This document shows positions 56,417-64,000 of a DNA stretch of 64,000 nucleotides, piece by piece. The notes under the pieces are model-generated. The model was not told where the DNA came from. It made no database searches and saw only the letters and a program-made list of their open reading frames with translations. The translations under genes and the position numbers were made by a program. Within the stretch, counting starts at the first letter, position 1; every line of letters starts with the position of its first letter. The stretch comes from Notospermus geniculatus. Lineage: Eukaryota > Nemertea > Pilidiophora > Heteronemertea > Lineidae. Location of the stretch: NCBI GenBank assembly GCA_002633025.1, contig NMRB01000084.1, positions 366,696 to 430,695 on the forward strand, in the 5' to 3' direction.

Positions 56417-58734
56417 ATTAGGCATGCTTTTTGAGTGTTCAGTCCATCTAATGGAAATGTGTTCTCCGAAATTGCAAATGAATTTGATTGGTTAGATTTG
56501 TGTCACATGATATAGTTCGACCAGTCATATTATGAGGTGCTGGATGGACATTGACTTATACACTACTGGGACTCAGGGTCCCTGTGATTCCGAGGATATG
56601 ACTCATCATCATCTCTTTGATACAAAATGCCAATTACATGTACATGTAGTCCCCACTGAACTTTTGTTGAAATTATTATTCAGATTTTAGGACTGTTTTG
56701 GCAAGTTGAGGTCAAGAAGTGAATCTTTCTTGCACTGAAAATACAGTTATTGATACTTGATGTTTTTAAATTTCTGACTGAACGGGTCGGGCCAACTACC
56801 GGTACATGCAGTACTAAATGAATTCAGTCCATTTTACCAAGATATGAGATTATTTTACCTTCAAGCTGTATGGGATAGACTGATACCCTGTGAAAAAGCC
56901 CAGAGTTTGTTGTTTGGGGGAAAAAGGTCACAATGTCTACCAAATGGTGTGAGGAATTGTGAGTGTTCATAAGCAATCTTTGTGCAAGTTACCAGTATTC
57001 ATATTAGCATGACAAAATATGTATATGTGTTTGGTCTGTACTCTAGATTTCCTCATCGTGTGATGGAGCTGCTTGTTGATGCTTATTCTGTAAGAACATT
57101 GCACAATTGACCTCCCTTTATCCGCGTACATTCCACGAACGTGATGCGGAAGGTACATTTCAGTTCTTCGCGTATGGTGCGGGTGCGTGACGTCTTTGCA
57201 CCATGGGCAAATGACATTACGGTCCGTATTCTAGAAGCCTCCTTAACTCTGAGGTCCACTTTAAGCTTTTCTATTCTGCCCTGCAAACAATAGCTAAAGG
57301 TAAACCTTAGAGTTAAGGAAGCTTCTAGAATACGGCCCAATGTCTTCACTGCGTGCCTTCCATGACAACGCCCACCATACGCGCATGACGCTGCATGTGG
57401 TACGTGGATGGGTTGCGGCGCAGAAGGGAGGTCAATTGTGCAACGTACTGTAGTCAATAGCTTTTTGCTTAGGGAATTTGTCAGAAGTGACTTCCTTGAA
57501 AAGCTTCAAATGACAGACCTAGAGTAAGGAATAAAAATATCAGTGAATATTACTTGATTGTAAAGTGGTTGCTGTCATTAAAATGTGCTGTTAGCTTACT
57601 AGATAAGAATTTCTTCATATAATACAAAAGTTCTTCACGTATTTTAGCAAATGACTTGTATCATACTACAAATATATTGTGAGGTGTTTATTTTAAAATT
57701 GTACTGTGTACGACACAACTTTTTATACGTTCTACCGGTGGATTGGTGAAGAGAAATCTCCATGTCTTGGAAGCACCATTTCTTCAAATATTCTTTCACC
57801 CAATATTATTTTATGTGTATTGAACGGAAGATACTGCCTGCTTGTTTCAAACACCCATCATAAATCTTCAAAGCAGTGAACATTGCACAATCATGATGTT
57901 TATCTTCACAATCCACGTGTATGTCATCCATATCAGATGTAATGGCACTTATGAATTATATTAGATATATGATATGTTATTGCATTTTACTATTATCTTG
58001 CGTAACGTGAGCCTGTAATACTAGGGACACTGCCAATCATGTATATTTTAAGCTACCTCTAATGAGTTGAAGCACTGTTCAAACATGTCTTCAGTGAGTT
58101 TGTGTTTTTCTCTAATGTAAATTTTACCTATTACTCTTCAATGTCTGTATAGATTACATGTAGTTCTGTCATTTGTCATTAAAGCTGCATCTAATGTACG
58201 AATGTATAGGAGGTTTTTGCCCCATCACATGTTCGCCCCCNGCCTTCTGGATGGGTTCGCTCTATGGTCAGAAGGAATTTGCCCCTGGTGTCCTCGCTGT
58301 AAATATTGAAATGAAGTAGGCAGTAGGCCGAATCCAGAAAGTTTTGAAGAGAGATGGAATGAACACAGCATGCTGATGGCATGCACAGAAATGAAAACAG
58401 GGGAGAGACGACCATGTAGATTTTTTGCCACTGGAGGTTTCGCCCCCAGCGGTCTTTCTAGATTCACTCCATGGCCAGTGGCCACTTCTGCAGTGCGCAC
58501 GGTGGGAGTGGAAAGATGGGAAGGTGCCGCATTCATGGAATGTAGGAGGTTTCGCCCCATTTGTTCTGTTATTCATGTTCTTTCAAATGTAAATACCGTA
58601 TACACAAATATTTTCGCGAATAAAAATTACCACGAAAATTGCGAACTGGTCAATAACCCCGCAAATTGTATTACACGCGAACCATTTTCCAATCGACGAC
58701 GATCCCATAATACATCGTGGTTTGCACTGAATTG

Positions 58735-59404
58735 CACCGCAAGTCCTGGACTTGCGTGGTTTTAGCACTCATTTGGCAGACAAAAAACAAAACAAAAAAT
58801 TTGGGTAAAGACACACTTTTGACAGGAGAAAAATTTCCACACCATCTCAAGAGCGGTTCTGCTGAAGACAACATGACGGAATTAATAATACCGGTAATAA
58901 TAATAAATCGGTATTTGTATGGCGCCGCTCATCTATATATCGCAGTGCCTCACAGAGTTAAAAAACTGCAGAGATTGAGGAATTGGTGTCATTTTGTAGG
59001 TGTATCCTTCTCCTAAGCAGACCAGCGCATTTTCTACCGTATTGGGCAGATTGCACCAGATGAAACGCAAGTCCATATCATGTTAGTGCTAAAACCATGC
59101 AACTGCCATGTTGGTGCTAAAACCACGCAAGTCCTGGACTTGTGTGGTTTTAGCACTAACATGGCATGGACTTGCATTTTGTACTCATCTGGTGCAGTCT
59201 GCCCAATGAGTGCTGAAACCACGCAAGTGCCATGTTAGTGCTAAAACCACGCAAGTCCTGGACTTGCGTGGTTTTTCCACTCATTTGGCAGATTGCACCA
59301 GACGAATGTAAAACACAAGTCCGTGCCATGTTAGTGCTAAAACCACGCAAGTGCCATGTTAGTGCTAAAACGAATGAGTGCTGAAACCACACAAGTTGTG
59401 GACT
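58735..59404. repeat. Palindromic array of ACCACGCAAGTCCTGGACTT units, left part
   Basis: Repeated modules: AAACCACGCAAGTCCTGGAC, TTGCGTGGTTTTAGCACTCA, TTTGGCAGATTGCACCAGAC, GTGCCATGTTAGTGCTAAAA. Modules alternate in orientation, so the array folds into many short hairpins with the sequence CAAGTCC-TGGACTTG at their tips. It resumes at 60261 after an inserted element, and one diverged module is at 53490-53545. Confidence 0.85.
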
Positions 59405-59407
59405 TAA

Positions 59408-60260
59408 GGGCCCGTATGCACCAGTTCAGGCTAAGTTTTATCTCAACTCCAGCTAAGCTGATCTTTAACTTAAGCTGAAATTCCGCTTATCCCAACTTGA
59501 GCCGCAGCCCATTTGAGTTATTTCTTAACTTACGATTAGTATGGCTATAACTTAAGCCTTGACGGGTAACATGTTTCACTGTTAAGCTCGCAGCTCTTCT
59601 GAGTTATTTCTCAACTTACACTTAAGCCTTGACTCGTAACGGATTAGCTAGGCCTATTGTAGGCAACACAGGTTTCGCTATCAGGCTCACGGATGGGAGA
59701 CAACGCAAATTTCTTGTCACAATTTGGAGATGGGCCTATCTCGCGCTCAATCAACTGCAAGATTTGGCGAATATTCTCCTCGGCGAAACCAAACCATTTC
59801 TGAAATTCCTCATCGGGATAGTGGGTTATTCCGGTCCCGGATTACTCCTTCTGGACACTGCAGTGGATCAAGAGCATCCACAACTAACTTCCATGTTGAC
59901 ATTGATGGCAAGAGCGGGCCAAGGATTTGGGAAAAGGGGGGTACCTTCTGCTAGGACAGTGAAATTTGCGCCAAATTCCAGAATTTCACGATCGATTTTA
60001 CAGATATTTTGGTTGAAAGGGGAGGCAAGCGCCCCGCGGCCCCCTTGGGATCCGCGCTTGTTGAAGGCACGCCTTCAAATTCGAGGTGTAGGAGTTAATC
60101 CCTAACTTAAACCACCCTCCGACCTGGTTTAAGTTTTTGTGGGGTTTAAGCCAGACTTGAAGCTTAGCTTTAGTTGGTGCATACCGACTTCAAGTTAAGT
60201 TCGAACTTAAGTTAGACTTAAGCTCAATTTCGGCTTAAGCCACAGTGGTGCATACGGGCC
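59408..60260 (-). mobile_element. Harbinger-like non-autonomous element with transposase N-terminal remnant
   Basis: Ends GGGCCCGTATGCACCA and TGGTGCATACGGGCC, next to TAA on the left and TAG on the right (imperfect 3-bp TSD). It splits the palindromic array. Many AACTTAAGC blocks lie near both ends. On the minus strand, around 59890-59660, a reading frame gives THYPDEEFQKWFGFAEENIR, then QILQLIEREIGPSPN and ALSP, before a stop. That resembles the DEEFxxxFRF start of PIF/Harbinger transposases. The DDE catalytic region is absent. The family call is from memory of the motif only. Confidence 0.55.
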
Positions 60261-60505
60261 TAGTGGTTTTAGCACTCATTTGGCAGATTGCACCAGACGA
60301 GTGTAAAACACAAGTCTGTGCCATGTTAATGCTAAAACCACGCAAGTCCTGGACTTGCATGGTTTTAGCAGTAATATGGCACTTGTGCGGTTTTAGCACT
60401 AACATGGCATGGACTTGTGTTTTATACTCATCTGGTGCAATCTGCCCAATGAGTTCTAAAACCACACAAGTCCACGACTTGCGTGGTTTTTCTAGGTGTA
60501 TCCTT
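60261..60505. repeat. Palindromic array, right part
   Basis: Continuation of the array at 58735 with the same modules, ending at TTGCGTGGTTTTTCTAGGTG. The flank AGGTGTATCCTTCT-AAGCAGACCAG also occurs at 58999-59028, so the array may have a terminal border sequence. Confidence 0.8.
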
Positions 60506-61081
60506 CTAAGCAGACCAGTGTCCTGCACGCGCATTTTCTTCCGTAATTCGCCGTCTCCATTGAATGCGGGACGGAGCAAACTGGGCTAAGTGAAACTTTG
60601 GGTAAGGACAAAAGTTTGACATCTGATTTGCAAATGACATGTTTTTTTATTTTTGTTTATGAAATCTTTTCATCAGATGTCAAACCATATTTCAGTCAAT
60701 CAAGAATTGAAAAACATGTCATTTACATTTTGGTTTATTTTACATAAAAATACAGAGGGAACACATGCACTGCTTCATCATTTACCCCTGCACATGAAAA
60801 CAAGTGCAAACAATAAATATTTACCAAACATGACCAAAATACATGTAGTTGACTGATTGGTTAAAAAGATCAACATCCAGTCTTTTCAATTCATTTTCTG
60901 TTCCCAGCCTCCCTCAATCCAGAGACACTAAAAGAAGTGGGAGTACATTGGCATAAGAACAGGACATCACTTTGTACAAGAACCTCATATACATGTAGCA
61001 GTTGTTGCCAATGATAAACATTCTCCCAACCAGCCAAACTTCATCAACAAAGTCTCCAAGCATCAATTACCGGTAATAAAA
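60506..61081. other. Intergenic region downstream of NOL10
   Basis: AT-rich. AAAGTTTGACATCTGATTTG at 60612 and TCATCAGATGTCAAACCATA at 60672 form an inverted repeat around an ACATG(T) motif. The rest is probably NOL10 3' UTR. No other gene was seen. Confidence 0.45.
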
Positions 61082-64000
61082 TCATTGTACTCTTTTCCCC
61101 ATCCAGAATTTTGGTTTATGTTTCAGTTTTGTTGTAATCTCCCCAGCAGATCGCCGTAATTCTTTCCTCTCCTGGTGATGCTGCCTTGCTTCCTCCCTCC
61201 GTCGTTTCTCCTTCTCGTTCCTCTTGATTGAAAAAGTCATCTCACGACTTCCACCACTCGTGCTCGTATGTGATGACACGCCAGACTCGAGCTCCTTCTG
61301 CACGCGATCACCAAGACTTTTCCTGAAAACAGTCGTGATAATCTTCAGATTAGATACAGCACTTTGCGCAATACAACCATCCCAAAGAGCACATTATTTG
61401 TAAATGTAGTAATTTGTACCGGTAGTAGCCAAGTCTCTCCAGAAACACTTCTGGAGAACTCAAGTACCAGCTCATTCAGCACATCACTCGATCCTTTGAG
61501 CCATTTGAGAGAACACAGCTATAATTCTACCAAAAATTAAACCCAATAGACATTCCCAAATTGACATAAATGACAAAGATCTCGCACATCCGCTGAAATC
61601 TCAACCACAACCTCGGTCTGAAACTGAATGACGTGACGCAGACAACCCCACGACAGGGACTTCGAAGACGTTGCATCAGAGTCGACCACAGCTGAATCAT
61701 GGATTGCGTCACGTCGCCCGGTTTCAGAACAAGGTTATGGTGAAATTTCGGCGGAAGTGCGCAGATCAGCTAATTAGGAGAAACGTCAGTATCAAATCGG
61801 ACAGTGCTGCCCATTGCACAGCACCTCAACACAGAATATACTTACGTATTCTATGAAACTCACAAACAAATTTCTGAAGACTGCAACTCAACACTTACCT
61901 GGTCTCTTTCTTTTTCTTCCCATGCAAACTTGAAAAGTCCTCCCCAGATTTGAGTTCCATGAATTTCGGTGTAGATTTCTGACTCATTCGAGCCTCTCTC
62001 TCCTTCATCTTTTCCTCTCTTTTGATCTGTCTGTGTTGCCGCTGAACTTCCTTCTGCCATTCACGATCATCGTCCGAAGAATCGCTGTCTTCGTCGCTAG
62101 CATGGCCCTCTGGTTCTTCTTCCTGAAAAAGAAAAGCAGTGCTGTCGTAGTGACGTAGTGGGAATATCAGCTGCCCTCACCTCTGTGGTTGTGGGCTCAA
62201 TTCCCAAAGAATTTAGCTTATTCAGTAAGTTATCTCTGTTGGTCAATCAGTTTTGGAAATTCTCAAGGAATTACATTGCATTAATACATTACTTGATGTA
62301 TAGGTTATGAAAAACATTGGGAAAAGTGTGCATCCCTGGCCGACTCCAGCACCGGCCCAAAGCTGTTTGTCTTGAGGTGCCACACAAGCAGTATTGCCAT
62401 TGATTGACCAACGGATATTGTAGTCCCAAACATAGTGGAAATTGAAAGTCTAAGAACAGACATTCAAAAAAGTCTAAAGTAGACACATCTAAAACAGACA
62501 TGAATGGCACAACAATCCTACCTCATCCATTTCCATGGCCGATTCTTCCGCCCGTTTCTTCTTCATTCTTTGTTTATCGATTTTTGATACGACCGGATTG
62601 AGCAGACGATAATCTGGACTCTCTGTGTCGACTTCAAAGTCGGGATTTGTAAACAATGCCGAGAAACGATCATCCTTCAGTAAGTTGGGCAGTGCCTGGA
62701 AAGAAAGACAAATGGTGTATTTAAGTTGTCCTTTGTTTGGCTACTGGTAACTCATGATTTTTGATTGTACTGATGCCCATGAAATATGTGATCTCTCCAC
62801 ATTGGCATTTCAATAAGTCCTATCTGTGACCTGTTCCAGCAAAAGCAGGCGCTTGTCGCAAGTCATCACCATTGTCATCAGTTTACAACTTAAGTATTAT
62901 CACTGCTGTCCACTACTACTGTCAACCTGCAGAGACGTACCGTACATTTCAGCTACTGTGTGATATAAACGTTAACCCTTTCCTCGGTTCCGACAAGCAC
63001 CTACTCTTACTGGAGCGAGTCACATGCATGTAGAAACAAGGGAAAGAAATGCGTACCTTCTTTTTCTTGACTGGTTCTTCTTCCTGTTCCATTAGTTTCT
63101 CAGCCAGCATCTTGTTCACCTTGGGAAGTTTCTGAGAATGAAGAAAATGTAAACATAACAACCACATGGCGATGGTTACTTTGGTATGAAATCTTGATGG
63201 GAATTTGACCACAGAACAACACATACGTGCAATACAGGTACCAGTAGTACAATTTCATTGAAACTTGGCAGATTCAACAACTAGATTTCATTGAAACTTG
63301 GCAAATTCACCAACAGTGTTTCATTGGGAGCTTGGCAGATTCAACAACTAGATTTCATTGAACTTGGCAAATTCACCAACAGGGTTTCATCAGAACTTGC
63401 CAGATTCAACAACTGGATTTCATTGGAACTTGGCAAATTCAACAACAGAATTTCATTGGAACTTGCCAGATTCAACAACTGGACTTCATTGGAACATCGG
63501 AACTTGGCAGATTCAACTGGAAGATATTATTCCTACCTTAATTTGTACCCTATTCGCCCTCTGTTGCTCAATTTTCTCTTTAATCTTCTGCATTCTATAT
63601 TCCTCGTATGCAAACGGATCAGCTATTGACTTGGCCTTCCTGTACAGCCTTATGTCCATGAAGTAGCCGTGCATGTAAGCTCGTAAGAGATTGCTGCCAA
63701 TGAGGTGAGTGAGACCAAGTTCTTCTAACTCGTGGCGAGTGATAAATTTGTAGTCGTCATACACTGAAACGAAATAAAACGTGACAAATTGAACATAGGT
63801 ACATATCAGTAGCCCAAGGCATAAAATTTGACCAAAATGTTCCAGTGCAATGCCACATGTACCCATTTGTCAGAAAATGCACGCATAGTATGACTATCTT
63901 TCACACAGCTGCACTTGAAATGTTTTACACACCACACATCTGGTTCAAACTCACCCATAGGTGTGGCACTTTCCTCGAGCTCTTCAGTTAGACTGTCCAG
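61082..64000 (-). CDS. NOL10: Nucleolar protein 10, C-terminal part (partial)
   Basis: Homologue of yeast Enp2, a WD-repeat protein of the small-subunit processome that matures 18S rRNA in the nucleolus. Exons from 5' to 3': 64000-63955 (continues beyond the window), 63763-63537, 63131-63057, 62695-62522, 62122-61899 and 61322-61082 (stop TGA 61082-61084). Phases agree. Landmarks: LDSLTEELEE; then VYDDYKFITRHELEELGLTH, LRAYMHGYFMDIRLY, DPFAYEEYRMQKIKEKIE and RANRVQIK/KLPKVNKMLAEKL; NLLKDDRFSALFTNPDFEVD and YRLLNPVVSKIDKQR (NUC153-like part); acidic EEEPEGHASDEDSDSSDDD; and a basic C-terminus REMTFSIKRNEKEKRRREEA ... ERKELRRSAGE. The WD-repeat N-terminus lies off the right edge. Confidence 0.9.
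61548..61780. mobile_element. MITE family 4, copy 3
   Basis: AACCTCGGTCTGAAACTGAA and CCGGTTTCAGAACAAGGTT pair. GACGTGACGCAGACAACCCC and TTTCGGCGGAAGTGCGCAGA match the copies at 14820 and 45785. Confidence 0.7.
62135..62215 (+). repeat. tRNA-derived SINE-like fragment
   Basis: GTAGTGACGTAGTGGGAATA (A-box region) and GTTGTGGGCTCAATTCCCAA (B-box region) in a NOL10 intron. Confidence 0.45.
63255..63520. repeat. 33-bp minisatellite with dimeric order in NOL10 intron
   Basis: Eight units of TTTCATTGRAACTTGGCARA plus TTCAACAACTGGA. Odd units end CAGATTCAACAACTRGA and even units end AAATTCAMCAACAGNN, so the effective repeat is a ~66-bp dimer. It ends 17 bp before the NOL10 exon at 63537. Confidence 0.85.

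Larger units (their letters stand above)
53962..58990 (+). repeat. Direct duplication of UHRF1 3' half and flank (copy B)
   Basis: Aligns with 47956-53741 at about 97-98% outside indels. Missing relative to copy A: the elements at 48293, 49877 and 51367, and a 350-bp stretch near 52090-52440. Extra relative to copy A: about 470 bp at 56620-57088. Coding differences are synonymous. This pattern fits two haplotypes of one locus laid end to end. Confidence 0.85.

Noticed and set aside
59629-60105. 158-residue plus-strand ORF inside the Harbinger-like element
   Set aside because: The recognisable transposase-like reading is on the opposite strand; this frame is its shadow.

Overview
This is genomic DNA from an animal, most likely a marine invertebrate (a lophotrochozoan or an invertebrate deuterostome; I cannot place it more finely). 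Its genes are split into many short GT-AG exons, introns are packed with small inverted-repeat (MITE-like) elements, TACATGTA and TACCGGTA words are common, and the assembly is broken by single-N joins plus one 380-N gap. No prokaryotic or viral gene organisation is visible.

Layout. (1) 1-1430, minus strand: the 5' coding part of a DEG/ENaC/ASIC-type sodium channel, running off the left edge. (2) 2528-5760: a cluster of SRP RNA (7SL) genes: three plus-strand copies (one cut by an N), one minus-strand copy and one 3' fragment. (3) 5824-7080: a nested inverted duplication immediately upstream of CAD. (4) 7627-31203, plus strand: CAD, the fused glutaminase / carbamoyl-phosphate synthetase / dihydroorotase / aspartate transcarbamoylase of pyrimidine synthesis. 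I resolve 36 coding exons plus two candidate linker microexons. All frames join except for one -1 and one +1 frameshift in the dihydroorotase exons. (5) 33530-35844: a second copy of the last three CAD exons and their 3' flank. (6) 36976-40107, minus strand: DHCR24 (delta-24-sterol reductase), 8 exons, 504 codons, complete. (7) 40343-50907, plus strand: UHRF1, head-to-head with DHCR24 across 235 bp that hold a perfect E2F-type site. The exon for the first half of the SRA domain is not in the window. (8) 53962-58990: a second copy of the 3' half of UHRF1 and its flank, interrupted by the 380-N gap. (9) 58735-60505: a palindromic repeat array split by a Harbinger-like element. (10) 61082-64000, minus strand: the 3' part of NOL10, running off the right edge.

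The protein genes are conserved single-copy housekeeping genes linked to growth: CAD makes pyrimidines, UHRF1 maintains DNA methylation at replication, NOL10 acts in ribosome biogenesis and DHCR24 makes sterol. They do not form an operon or a dedicated system. The most informative signal is structural. The two large duplications (and probably the smaller one in UHRF1 intron 2) look like two haplotypes of one locus placed in tandem: coding differences are only synonymous, and two of the joins coincide with lone N characters. Comparing the paired copies gives clean filled-site/empty-site pairs with target-site duplications for four transposable elements, so recent mobility can be read directly from the sequence.
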